From Agrobacterium vaccinii (GTDB lineage: Bacteria; Pseudomonadota; Alphaproteobacteria; Rhizobiales; Rhizobiaceae): 64,000 nt of DNA. The DNA lies in the NCBI RefSeq assembly GCF_021310995.1, contig NZ_CP054150.1, forward strand, positions 620,001-684,000. The letters are read 5' to 3'. Shown here one piece after another: positions 23,850-31,804 of the stretch. A program made the position numbers and the translations under genes. Every line of letters starts with the position of its first letter. Position 1 is the stretch's first letter. A model generated the notes under the pieces. It was given only the letters and a program-made list of their open reading frames with translations, searched no databases and had not been told where the DNA came from.

Positions 23850-23870
23850 CTGATAGTCCCAAGCTATCAG
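23850..23870. promoter_or_regulatory. Perfect 7-bp inverted repeat before the 23882 gene
   Basis: CTGATAG-TCCCAAG-CTATCAG sits in the short gap before the next gene, and its last G starts the GGAGAG ribosome-binding site. It could be a protein-binding site or an mRNA hairpin that controls translation. Confidence 0.5.
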
Positions 23871-23881
23871 GAGAGCCGACC

Positions 23882-24310
23882 ATGATCCGACAAACCTCAA
23901 CCCACAAACCGACAATTAGTAAAACTGAAAACAGGGAAATTTCGATGAGTACCCTAGAGATGTTTTCTCCAGAACTGGCCCGAGATTACGGGCGCAAAAT
24001 GCTTGAGATGGAAAGCCGGGGCAACGGCGATCAGTTGAATGCACTCGAAAGGATTGGCCGTGTTGTTGGCCTCAAGCCACGCGCTGTCCGTCGCATTCTC
24101 AACGGGGAAACCCAACCGACATTATCGGTCTTCGCCCGCTTGCGTTCCGGCTACCTCGATCTCTGCGAACGACAAATAAACCGGCTGCAGCACGAGGTTG
24201 CGACCGAAAAGGCGAGGTTTGGCGATGCTGCTTTTGCAGGTCTTGATCAAGAAATTCAGGCTCTGGCGGAAAAAATCCACAGAGCAAAAGAAGGCCAACC
24301 GAATGGATAG
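23882..24310 (+). CDS. HTH-type phage regulator
   Basis: 142 residues. The central region ALERIGRVVGLKPRAVRRILNGETQPTLSVFARLRSGYLDLCERQ reads as a helix-turn-helix with a recognition-helix-like ILNGETQPT. The C-terminal third is helical. ATG at 23882 has AGGAG; an internal ATG at 23945 with GGGAA is an alternative. Probably regulates phage genes; no target visible. Confidence 0.65.
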   Translation: MIRQTSTHKPTISKTENREISMSTLEMFSPELARDYGRKMLEMESRGNGDQLNALERIGRVVGLKPRAVRRILNGETQPTLSVFARLRSGYLDLCERQINRLQHEVATEKARFGDAAFAGLDQEIQALAEKIHRAKEGQPNG

Positions 24311-24325
24311 GAAAGGAACGGGTGA

Positions 24326-24898
24326 ATGACAGCAGCAACAGCGAATATCGGACACAACGTTGACAAGGCAGAGCGCGAGCGGCGTGTTCTCTTCGCGTTC
24401 TACCACAAGAAAGACCGCGAGATTGCGGCGAAGATCAAGGCTCTGGCCGAGGAGAAGAAGTCAAACCGGCAGAATGCAAAGGCATCAGGTTTCCCCGCCC
24501 AGAAGCTCGACCATTACCTGGAATCATTTCAGGCCGAAGATCACCAGAAGCCGGTCGATAAGCTCAAGTCGGAACGGGAAAATCTCGAATGGCTTGGCTA
24601 CATCCCGGCGACGAGCGGCGGCGACCTCCTCAAGCAGACTGATCGCGTTGACGGCGAACAGATGATTCAGGCCAAGGGCTTCCACGCCGGTCTGACGGGG
24701 CTTGATAGAGCCTCGGGCTACGACGGTGGCAGCGCAGACGACAAGCTCTGGCTGGAAAGCTACGACGCCGGGAAGAAGGAATACGATTCCGAAATCCCCG
24801 ACATTATGGCGCGTCTTGAAACCACCAAGAGCAAGGAAGAGCCGCCGGTAACGTCTGCCGATGGCGATGATCCGTTCACCTTCAATCAGGAGAAATGA
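24326..24898 (+). CDS. Hypothetical phage protein with RMF-like C-terminal segment
   Basis: 190 residues. The N-terminal half is a basic helical domain (AKIKALAEEKKSNRQNAKASGFPAQKLDHYLESF). The later segment QAKGFHAGLTGLDRA...LWLESYDAGKKEYD has the G-AG-G...W..G spacing seen in ribosome-modulation-factor-like repeats of phage proteins. Often found near replication genes. Function unproven. Confidence 0.65.
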   Translation: MTAATANIGHNVDKAERERRVLFAFYHKKDREIAAKIKALAEEKKSNRQNAKASGFPAQKLDHYLESFQAEDHQKPVDKLKSERENLEWLGYIPATSGGDLLKQTDRVDGEQMIQAKGFHAGLTGLDRASGYDGGSADDKLWLESYDAGKKEYDSEIPDIMARLETTKSKEEPPVTSADGDDPFTFNQEK

Positions 24899-24901
24899 GC
24901 C

Positions 24902-25444
24902 ATGGCCTTTGAGCGGGTTCTTATTCAGGCAAAGCAGGCATCCACAGGCACTGGCTTCAAGGTCATTTTGTCTAAGCGAACTGGACCCGCTTCGATGCGG
25001 TTCACGATCACGAAGGCAGTGGCGACGAAACTTGGTTGGTCAAACGGCGACAAGCTCGAAGTTCTCGTCGGAACCGAAGGCGACCACGGCATGCTTCGCT
25101 TCCGCAAAAACAACAGCGTTGGCGATGCCATCGTAAGCTTCAAGCAGACGGCCAAGGGCGAATGGGTGTCACTCAATATCGGACACCAAGCCCGCTTCGT
25201 TGACGAGGCCCAGCCAGCCGCTTGGTGCCAGTTCGAAGAGATCGAAGGCGGTTATGTCGAAGTCGTCCTTCCACGGTGGGCAGACCGCACGGCGCCGAAG
25301 AAGGTTTTGGCTGAAGCCAGACCAGTCGGCAGGCCACCATCTGACCCAACCCGCAGACCGGCGGCAGTTACCTCTAGCATCATGGGTGATCCACCACCGA
25401 ACCGGCGCGAGATGATCGCGAAGATTGGCGAGATCAAAGCCTAA
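24902..25444 (+). CDS. Hypothetical phage protein with AbrB-like N-terminal half
   Basis: 180 residues. RFTITKAVATKLGWSNGDKLEVLVGTEGDHGMLRFRK resembles an AbrB/SpoVT-type swapped-hairpin or similar small DNA-binding fold, though this is a weak visual match. The C-terminus is Pro/Arg-rich and probably disordered. Same operon as the preceding gene (3-bp gap). Followed by tandem hairpins. Confidence 0.55.
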   Translation: MAFERVLIQAKQASTGTGFKVILSKRTGPASMRFTITKAVATKLGWSNGDKLEVLVGTEGDHGMLRFRKNNSVGDAIVSFKQTAKGEWVSLNIGHQARFVDEAQPAAWCQFEEIEGGYVEVVLPRWADRTAPKKVLAEARPVGRPPSDPTRRPAAVTSSIMGDPPPNRREMIAKIGEIKA

Positions 25445-25454
25445 GAGTTCCCCC

Positions 25455-25530
25455 GGCCAGCTTACTCCCTGCTGGCCCATCTAGCCCGATGCGATGACTT
25501 GTAGTGCGGACCCGTCGCATCGGGCCTTTT
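25455..25530 (+). terminator. Two tandem hairpins, second with a U-tract
   Basis: GGCCAGC/GCTGGCC (25455-25461 and 25471-25477, perfect 7 bp) is followed by GCCCGATGCGA/TCGCATCGGGC (25484-25494 and 25515-25525, perfect 11 bp, 20-nt loop) and then CTTTTC. This looks like an early-operon terminator that would need antitermination, or an attenuator, because replication genes lie downstream in the same direction. Confidence 0.65.
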
Positions 25531-25548
25531 CAATCCACGAGGCCGGAT

Positions 25549-25911
25549 ATGAACCACGTACCGCAGACAAGTCAGTTTACCTGCCCGTGCTGCAAGGGCT
25601 TTATCGGAGAAGCGGCGCCGATCGATGCTGTCAACGACAGCCTGTCGCGCCCGATCCTTCGCATCATCCTTGACCAGCTTTCCAAGCGCGTTGGCCGTAA
25701 TGTCAGGCGCGATGCCATCATAGAGGCCTGTTACGCAGACGTTATTGACGGCGGCCCCGACGATGCGGAGCGGGTGTTTCGCGTCAACATGTTCAATCTG
25801 CGCAAAGCCATCAAGCCTTTCGGCTGGCATATCGAATGTGTTGGCGGCGTGGGTCGAGGACAAACGGGTGGCGCCTTCTATCGCCTGATGCCTGCGGAGG
25901 TGTCGCCATGA
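25549..25911 (+). CDS. Winged-helix-like phage protein
   Basis: 120 residues. It has a CPCC Cys cluster near residue 12, then a region ILRIILDQLSKRVGRNVRRDAIIEACYAD and VFRVNMFNLRKAIKPFGWHIE...FYRLMP that resembles the OmpR/PhoB-type winged helix (recognition helix then hairpin). The ATG at 25549 lies after GAGG. Related in its last part to the gene at 23535. Likely DNA-binding. Confidence 0.62.
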   Translation: MNHVPQTSQFTCPCCKGFIGEAAPIDAVNDSLSRPILRIILDQLSKRVGRNVRRDAIIEACYADVIDGGPDDAERVFRVNMFNLRKAIKPFGWHIECVGGVGRGQTGGAFYRLMPAEVSP

Positions 25912-26549
25912 AGGTTCTAGCGTTCGATACCTCAAAGACAGCCGGATGGGCCGTGTTCGATACCGATCGGCATATCTCTTCGATCACCACTGGCGTTCTC
26001 GAATTTCCAGCCAAGGCGACAATCGAATACTGCGCTGACCAGATGGGCCTCAAAGTGGCGGCTCTGATCAAAGAGCATCGGCCCGCATTCGTCATCATGG
26101 AAACCGCGCTCAAGATGAGCCCCGGCGGCACGTTGGCCACGGTCGTTTCCTGCATGCTTCACGGCGCGGTTCTATCGACGGTCGCGAACTTCGGTATTCC
26201 TTGGGGTACGATCTCTTCAGCCACCTGGCGCAAGATGTTCTACGGCGAAGGCTTCAAGCCGCCTTTCAAGATCCACAAGCTGAAAACTCCCGACAAGAAG
26301 ACCGGCAAGACAGAGCGGATAGAATACCTCTGGAAAGAGGCTATCGTGACCGCCTGCGAGCGCGAGAACATCGTTCTGCCGACCCGCAAGACCATCGCTC
26401 ATAATGCCGGGGAAGCCGCTGCAATCGCCTACTGCTGGCGTGGTGCGAAAATCCATGCCGGTCGCTATTTGCCAGCCTTCCAAGACTTCCTGCAGCGCCG
26501 CAATGAGCGGTCTTCATCCAACGATCTATTCGCGGGGCAGGTGGCATAA
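25908..26549 (+). CDS. RuvC-like Holliday-junction resolvase-type nuclease
   Basis: 213 residues in an RNase H-like fold: MKVLAFDTSKTAGWAVFD (first catalytic Asp), AFVIMETAL (Glu) and HNAGEAAAIAYC (acidic pair). Such phage RuvC-like enzymes cut branched DNA made in recombination or replication before packaging. The ATG at 25908 overlaps the upstream stop by 4 nt and begins exactly at the conserved domain. Confidence 0.82.
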   Translation: MKVLAFDTSKTAGWAVFDTDRHISSITTGVLEFPAKATIEYCADQMGLKVAALIKEHRPAFVIMETALKMSPGGTLATVVSCMLHGAVLSTVANFGIPWGTISSATWRKMFYGEGFKPPFKIHKLKTPDKKTGKTERIEYLWKEAIVTACERENIVLPTRKTIAHNAGEAAAIAYCWRGAKIHAGRYLPAFQDFLQRRNERSSSNDLFAGQVA

Positions 26550-26560
26550 TGTTTGTAACG

Positions 26561-27520
26561 TTAATTGAGAAGAAGCTTCTCGCTAAGACCTTCACGCAAA
26601 TCCAAGTAGTCTCCGAGCAAGGAAAGGGTCGCTTCAGTAGGCGGGTGTCCGGCGTGATAGTAGCAGCCTTCGAACTTGGAGCCCTCAATGTCACACGTAA
26701 AGTCAGCGCCGCTGAAATCGCATCGGATAAATTCGTTGTTTTTACTTTCTTCGGAGATTTTGAGAACCAAGGAGTCCTGGACATTGCAGTCTCTGATCCA
26801 AGCACCTTTGTTGATAAGTATGCTGTGTTCGATTCGACAATCCTGAAGATCAACTGTTCGCACGAAGTTAATATTTCGGAAATGTGCGTTCACCAAATAA
26901 ACTTCACTATTACCTTCGCTCTCCAGCGCCCGCGCATCCGTTTCTCCTTCAGCTGCAGACCTCCCCAAGTGACCGAGCAAAGCCACGGAAGCCAAATAAT
27001 AATCTATTTTCCCGCGCTCGTCGTGGTGCCTAATAAATTGGTAGAGAATATTGCCCGCAGCTCTAACCGCCACTTCGTCATCTTGCTTGAGAATAGCCTC
27101 GAGCATGTGGACCCCGGTTGCGCGCGACGAAGATTTGTCAGCTTCGAGCAGCGATCCACCTTTTTCAAGAAACCCCAAGTTCTCCGACGCTTGCCCGAGA
27201 CGAAGCTGTTTCTCAGCGTGTTGCAATTGTTTCTCAGTTCGCAATCCCTGCGCAATTGTCTCGTCAACTTGTCGCTTAGCGATCCAACTTCTCCAAATGG
27301 CGAGAGGAAGTCCTATGATGCCAAGCAGGAACAATCCGACGTTTCGGACGATCTCGGACCGCTGAGAGAGACCGTCAAGGCTTTCGCTCCTGGCGGACAC
27401 AATCTCGGAAACACCGAAGAGTCCACCAGCAACGACAATTGCCGCGAACACCACCAATGTGAGCCCCACAGCGTCAACACCTTTGCTTCCAACTCCACCC
27501 GTATCGTTATTTTCAGGCAT
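26561..27520 (-). CDS. Antisense cargo: membrane protein with pentapeptide-like tail
   Basis: 319 residues on the strand opposite to its neighbours. Two membrane helices (about 18-40 and 59-77) are followed by a coiled-coil-like segment (EKQLQHAEKQLRLGQASE), a helical region, and at about 205-285 a run with pentapeptide-like periodicity (NAHFRNINFVRT, IRDCNVQDSLVL, IRCDFSGADFTC). The ATG has GAGGGG upstream. It is inserted between the RuvC-like and DnaB-like genes and is more AT-rich in feel than they are. Likely a lysogen-expressed cargo gene; a phage-exclusion role is a guess from context. Confidence 0.75.
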   Translation of the reverse strand: MPENNDTGGVGSKGVDAVGLTLVVFAAIVVAGGLFGVSEIVSARSESLDGLSQRSEIVRNVGLFLLGIIGLPLAIWRSWIAKRQVDETIAQGLRTEKQLQHAEKQLRLGQASENLGFLEKGGSLLEADKSSSRATGVHMLEAILKQDDEVAVRAAGNILYQFIRHHDERGKIDYYLASVALLGHLGRSAAEGETDARALESEGNSEVYLVNAHFRNINFVRTVDLQDCRIEHSILINKGAWIRDCNVQDSLVLKISEESKNNEFIRCDFSGADFTCDIEGSKFEGCYYHAGHPPTEATLSLLGDYLDLREGLSEKLLLN

Positions 27521-27591
27521 GCAACTTCACCCCTCAGCCAGCTTTGCAAGGCTTCGACTGATTCTATGAGAAGTTGCAAGAGGTGTGCAGC

Positions 27592-29043
27592 ATGAACGCC
27601 ATGAACCAATCCGACCGCATGATGATGGACAAGATCACGGAAGCCGACGCTTTCGATGCTGCTGAACAGTTCTTCGCCTGCATGTTCGCTGACAACGAGG
27701 TTTTGAAGGACTGCGGGCTCGATGCTGACGACTTCGGCGAGCCGCTTCATCACACGGTCTTTTCCGAAGCCTTGAAGCTCTATGAAGCGCAGCAGCTGGT
27801 CAATGCCGTATCGCTTAAGCCAGCTATCCCGCGCCACATCGACAAGCTTGAAGTCACGCCAGCCGAGTACCTTTCCCGGTTGATGATCATGGGTGCCAAT
27901 CCGTCTGTTCGGTCTGGGCTTGTCGCGGCGATCCAGATCATCAAATCGGTATCGCTCGCCCGCAAGGCAGCGCATGAAGCGCACTTCCTGTCCGATCTGG
28001 CCAATGAAGGCCACACTCTCCTGACTTTGGACGAGGAGATCGAAGCGCTTGAGAATCGGCTACGCGAGACCAGACAGCGGTTAAGCGCTCTCCGCAACGG
28101 TGCGTCAGCTGGCGCTCTCTATCTCAATGCCTTCAATGCCTCTGCCAAGCGCAACGGCGTGGTCGGCGTTCCTATCGCGCTGCCTGAAATAGGCCGTGTG
28201 CTGTCAGAGCCGGTCATGGAAGCGGGAAACCTCTATGGTCTGCTGTCATCATCAGGCGAGGGCAAAACCTCTCTGACGGTCCAGATGGTGCTTTACGCGC
28301 TGGAGCAAGGCCACCCGGTTCTCGTTATGTCCTATGACCAGTCGGCAGCCCAGATCATCCGGCAGATGATTTCCCAGAAATACAGCATCGACAACAAGCA
28401 GCAGCGCGATCCCATGAACAACATGACGGACAGCGAGAGAGACACTTGCGTTCGGTTCAGCACGTGGATCGATCAGCAGCCGTTCGAAGTCATCAAATGC
28501 CGCCGCGAGGGAATCGACCGCATCTGCACCTATGCCCGCCGGTTTGTGAAGAAGCACGGCAATGGCAACGCGCCCATGATCGTTCTCGACCACATCGGGA
28601 AAGTGACGCCAAAGGACGGCAGACTTTCCGCCGACAGGATATCCGGCGACATCACTGTAGAGGCCAAGGCCTGCGCAGAAGAGACCGGCGCTGCCTGGCT
28701 CGTGCTGAACCAGAGAAATGGGCAAGGCGACAAGCGAGACAATCCCCGGCCTATCGCAGCTGACCTTTACGGCGGTACCGGCGCGCGCGCTGACTATGAC
28801 GCGATCCTCTACCTCTACTCCGCAGAGAAATACAAAGCCGAGCGAGAGAAGGTCGCAGCATCCGACGCCGACTGGAAGAAGATCAACCGGGTTTTCGGCT
28901 CCGACATCGCAGGCGTTCGCGAGATTGGCGTGATCAAGAGCCGGTTCGGAGACCCCACGCTGACCGAGAACGTCACCTTCATCCCCCGATACACACGATA
29001 CGAGCCGAACAAACAGGCCGACCAACAGCCGAGGATGTTTTGA
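27592..29043 (+). CDS. DnaB-like replicative helicase
   Basis: 483 residues. The N-terminal helical domain is followed by a RecA-like motor with Walker A GLLSSSGEGKTSLT (about residue 220), Walker B-like APMIVLDHIGKV, and the family motif AWLVLNQRNGQGDKRDNPRPIAADLYGG. It would unwind the phage origin and recruit host replisome parts. ATG at 27592 has AGAGG upstream; a TTG 18 bp earlier is less likely. No separate primase or helicase loader was recognised nearby. Confidence 0.9.
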   Translation: MNAMNQSDRMMMDKITEADAFDAAEQFFACMFADNEVLKDCGLDADDFGEPLHHTVFSEALKLYEAQQLVNAVSLKPAIPRHIDKLEVTPAEYLSRLMIMGANPSVRSGLVAAIQIIKSVSLARKAAHEAHFLSDLANEGHTLLTLDEEIEALENRLRETRQRLSALRNGASAGALYLNAFNASAKRNGVVGVPIALPEIGRVLSEPVMEAGNLYGLLSSSGEGKTSLTVQMVLYALEQGHPVLVMSYDQSAAQIIRQMISQKYSIDNKQQRDPMNNMTDSERDTCVRFSTWIDQQPFEVIKCRREGIDRICTYARRFVKKHGNGNAPMIVLDHIGKVTPKDGRLSADRISGDITVEAKACAEETGAAWLVLNQRNGQGDKRDNPRPIAADLYGGTGARADYDAILYLYSAEKYKAEREKVAASDADWKKINRVFGSDIAGVREIGVIKSRFGDPTLTENVTFIPRYTRYEPNKQADQQPRMF

Positions 29044-29128
29044 TGACCCCCATCCAGTGGAACGGATCTAGCACGAGCTTCAGACAGTGGAGCAAGGCGA
29101 AGAATAGAGGGCTATTCGCATGACGTGG

Positions 29129-29827
29129 TCATTGATGCAAAACGTCAGTATCGAGCGACGATGCCCCGGAGACCGTATGTATGTGGGTTCGCAACTTCCT
29201 AGCTTTCGTCTCGCCTACAAGTTCGTACTCCAATTCTACGGGGAATGTATCCCAGCCGTAGACCTGCGGGTTTCGCGTTATGTGGACTGCTATCGAGAAT
29301 TTCAGCATCGACGGCTCGCTTTCTCGCTTTACCCAGCCTTCAATGAGAATTGCTGGATCGAAAGCAATTGCAGTACTTCCAGTAGGGTTCAAATTTCCGA
29401 ACCTGCGCGCAAAATCTGGATGCTTTTCTGGATTGAAGAAAAGATAAAGCGTAGCGTCCAGTTCGCTGGGTTCGATCAAAGCAATCCGCCTGAGGATCAT
29501 AGATCGTCTGTTCCAGTTGCGAATGCGGATGACTACACGACGGTTGTCCTCCGCGTGCTGTACGGCGTCCAGACTGGGAGGAGCGTCACCCAGCTGAAAG
29601 TCAGTTTGTTTACGAGCAGCCTCTGCTTGCTGCCGAAGGCTGACTATGGTGATCCCAGCCGCAACCGCCGCAGCCCATCCACTCAAAGCTCCCACCCACT
29701 CGCGAAAGCAACTTTCGTCTGCACTGCAGAAGAATATTTCGCTGGGTGTGCTGAGAAACAGATAACCGATGAACATCGCCATCAAAATAATTGGCCCAAG
29801 CCAGTCCCAAAAACCTGCAGGCTTCAT
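29129..29827 (-). CDS. Antisense cargo: two-helix membrane protein
   Basis: 232 residues with helices at about 8-27 (WLGPIILMAMFIGYLFLS) and 44-66, then a soluble, beta-rich domain (RRVVIRIRNWNRRSMILRRIALIEP). GGGAG precedes the ATG. It lies head to tail with the McrA-like gene (45-bp gap), so the two may be one leftward transcript. Function unknown; candidate partner or exclusion protein. Confidence 0.7.
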   Translation of the reverse strand: MKPAGFWDWLGPIILMAMFIGYLFLSTPSEIFFCSADESCFREWVGALSGWAAAVAAGITIVSLRQQAEAARKQTDFQLGDAPPSLDAVQHAEDNRRVVIRIRNWNRRSMILRRIALIEPSELDATLYLFFNPEKHPDFARRFGNLNPTGSTAIAFDPAILIEGWVKRESEPSMLKFSIAVHITRNPQVYGWDTFPVELEYELVGETKARKLRTHIHTVSGASSLDTDVLHQ

Positions 29828-29872
29828 TCGAATCTCCCACGTCGTGATTACGTTTCAATCACAATGAAAAAG

Positions 29873-30685
29873 CTATTCACGCGGTCTTGGCTCGAAACAC
29901 TCCAATTTGTGCCGAACAGCATTATTTCTGTCGTCTCCGTCGTGTGCTCGATGGATCGCTACGTGGCAGAGTGGGTGCAAGGCAATTACGGAATAGATGT
30001 CATCTGGTCCATTATCGGCGCGCCTATCGACGTGGTGGCACTCAAGGTATGGCTGGCCACGACGATTATTGAATGGCGCGGGTTCATTGCAGCATTCACA
30101 TACGCCCTGTGCTCTTCGCAGAACGTGAGCCGTGATAGCCGCGGCACGATGGTAGACGTTTCGCTCACCCCGGTCTGCTGGTCTCTGATTTCCAGCGTCG
30201 ATCGCTCGTTGGCGGAGCACCTCATCGGGTTCCGCATCGTATGCTTCAACGATTTCTTCAAGGGCATCTTGGCCGAGGGCTTCTCCGCGGACCAGGTTGA
30301 AGATCACTTGTTGAACTCTGGCGCCATCACGAACGACTTCTATCTCGCGATAGCCGTTATAGAACCATTCGCCATCAAATCTGTATTCGCCATTTTCTTT
30401 GAAGAACAAGAGTATCGATCGACCAACCTGCATGTGGTCGCGGATTTGGTGGTTGTTGTTTCGCCAAGCTCTGCCGCGTTGCGCGCGCTGTCCGTAGTAC
30501 TCGTAACTTCCATCAGGAAGAAAATGATCACGGTAGCCGTATTTATTGCCGTGGGGATCGGACACCACAATCACAGTGTCCTCATCGTTGCTGTGGCTGA
30601 TGCCTTGAAAACGATCGCCTCCGAACGTCGCTTTTATGTCCACGCGACGACGAAACCCAAGTCCTATGTGCTCATGCCACGGCAT
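29873..30685 (-). CDS. Antisense cargo: McrA-like HNH endonuclease
   Basis: 270 residues. The N-terminal half (YGYRDHFLPDGSYEYYGQRAQRG...NNNHQIRDHMQVGRSILLFF...YRFDGEWFYNGY) resembles the modified-base-reading domain of ScoMcrA-type restriction proteins. The C-terminal half is an HNH nuclease: CECCNEPAPF, LECHHVDRRADNGPDD, VIALHPLCHVAIHRA. Such modification-dependent enzymes cut DNA with methylated or other modified bases. Encoded against the phage reading direction with its own strong GGGGGG ribosome-binding site, it is a good candidate for lysogen-expressed anti-phage defence. Substrate specificity is unknown. Confidence 0.78.
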   Translation of the reverse strand: MPWHEHIGLGFRRRVDIKATFGGDRFQGISHSNDEDTVIVVSDPHGNKYGYRDHFLPDGSYEYYGQRAQRGRAWRNNNHQIRDHMQVGRSILLFFKENGEYRFDGEWFYNGYREIEVVRDGARVQQVIFNLVRGEALGQDALEEIVEAYDAEPDEVLRQRAIDAGNQRPADRGERNVYHRAAAITAHVLRRAQGVCECCNEPAPFNNRRGQPYLECHHVDRRADNGPDDIYSVIALHPLCHVAIHRAHDGDDRNNAVRHKLECFEPRPRE

Positions 30686-30759
30686 GCAATCCCCCCTGCC
30701 TATTTACCTGAGGCTGTATCAACCGAGGCGGGTTGCATCCGCGTTAAGGAGGAGCGTTA

Positions 30760-31068
30760 ATGAACCACTTCGCAGCCTATTCAGTACCCGTTCCCGGTGG
30801 CCATTGGGCTATGTGCCGGTTCGCACAGAACGCGCAGCCATGGCCGATCCTCGACGGTGACAAGCCACTGATATTCACGACAGCCAAAGACGCGCTCATC
30901 GCCGCACAGGCCCACGTCATCAAGCACATAAACGGCACCATGCGCCGCGACGGAGCGGTTCTTGAAGCCCGCAGCAAGGCCGACGCGATATTCAATCTCC
31001 CCCGTTCCGTAAAGGTCAAGGGGAGAGAGAAGCGCACTGAGGTAGAGAGACGGAGGATAACGGCATGA
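30760..31068 (+). CDS. Hypothetical early phage protein
   Basis: 102 residues: GGHWAMCRFAQNAQPWPILDGDKPLIFTTAKDALIAAQAHVIKHING resembles a small N-terminal module seen in many phage proteins. Strong AAGGAGGAG site 8 nt before the ATG. First gene after the antisense pair; begins a run of overlapping rightward genes. Confidence 0.68.
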   Translation: MNHFAAYSVPVPGGHWAMCRFAQNAQPWPILDGDKPLIFTTAKDALIAAQAHVIKHINGTMRRDGAVLEARSKADAIFNLPRSVKVKGREKRTEVERRRITA

Positions 31069-31322
31069 ACAGAGTTGTCATCAACATGGACGCTCAAGGC
31101 TTATTCACCGTCTACAGCGACGAACCGATTGAGTTCTTCGTGGTCTGCGATCACGTGCCAGATGATCGTGTCTACCAGATGGAGGTAGAGACAGGCGTGG
31201 AGAAGGTGCAACAGCAATTGCGCCTTGATCCTGTCGGCCACCGGAATGACAGCCACACGCTGGGTGAGGGGTATGGGCCTCGTAAGCCGCCATCAAAGCG
31301 CAAGCTGGAGGTGGTGAAGTGA
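31065..31322 (+). CDS. Hypothetical small phage protein
   Basis: 85 residues; beta-rich N-terminus (VVINMDAQGLFTVYSDEPIEFFVVCDHVPDD) and a basic tail. ATG overlaps the previous stop by 4 nt. Not recognised. Confidence 0.65.
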   Translation: MNRVVINMDAQGLFTVYSDEPIEFFVVCDHVPDDRVYQMEVETGVEKVQQQLRLDPVGHRNDSHTLGEGYGPRKPPSKRKLEVVK

Positions 31323-31804
31323 ACCAGATCGCACACATCTCCTATGAAGACAGAGCCAAGGCCAGAGCCGCTGAAATACGGCGCCGACTGATGGGAACCC
31401 CAAGGCGGGTGAACGTCATCCGTGAGGTGCTGGCAGACGTTGCGGCCCGACCAGTTCTTCCGACCGTAGAGCCCAAGCTGCAAGGCACCCATTGCACCAT
31501 AAGGCTGGTAATGCCGGAACCTATCGTATTCGACCGGATATCCGATGTCTCTTTCGGTCCGCGCACCATGAAAGAAATTGCTGACGAGGTTCTGAGGTCT
31601 TTTCCAGACGTCACGCTGGCAGATATCAAAGGCCACAGCCGCATGCGCCACATCGTTCGCCCGCGCCAGTTGATCGTCCATGCCATTAAGACGGAACTGA
31701 ACAAGTCATGGCCCGAGATTGGCCGGTTTATCGGCGGACGTGATCACACCACCGCGCTGCATGCGTTCCGTAAGATCAAAGCGGAGAGGGTGAGGGCGGG
31801 ATGA
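31319..31804 (+). CDS. DnaA domain IV-like DNA-binding protein
   Basis: 161 residues, GTG start overlapping the previous stop. The C-terminal ~90 residues match DnaA domain IV: KEIADEVLRSFPDVTLADIKGHSRMRHIVRPRQLIVHAI, then SWPEIGRFIGGRDHTTALHAFRKI, with the GGRDHTT DnaA-box-recognition signature. The AAA+ domain of DnaA is absent. It may bind DnaA boxes at a phage or host origin, guiding the phage DnaB or interfering with host initiation; both are inferences. Confidence 0.82.
   Translation: MNQIAHISYEDRAKARAAEIRRRLMGTPRRVNVIREVLADVAARPVLPTVEPKLQGTHCTIRLVMPEPIVFDRISDVSFGPRTMKEIADEVLRSFPDVTLADIKGHSRMRHIVRPRQLIVHAIKTELNKSWPEIGRFIGGRDHTTALHAFRKIKAERVRAG

Noticed and set aside
26549..27595. 348-codon rightward frame opposite the pentapeptide-tail membrane protein
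   Set aside because: The leftward frame has membrane helices, repeat periodicity and a ribosome-binding site; the rightward product has none.
29043..29123. 26-codon frame overlapping the DnaB-like stop
   Set aside because: TGATG overlap is suggestive, but no ribosome-binding site, length or family support; left undecided.
29120..30760. 546-codon rightward frame
   Set aside because: Runs antisense over two leftward genes with HNH and membrane features; no recognisable domain.
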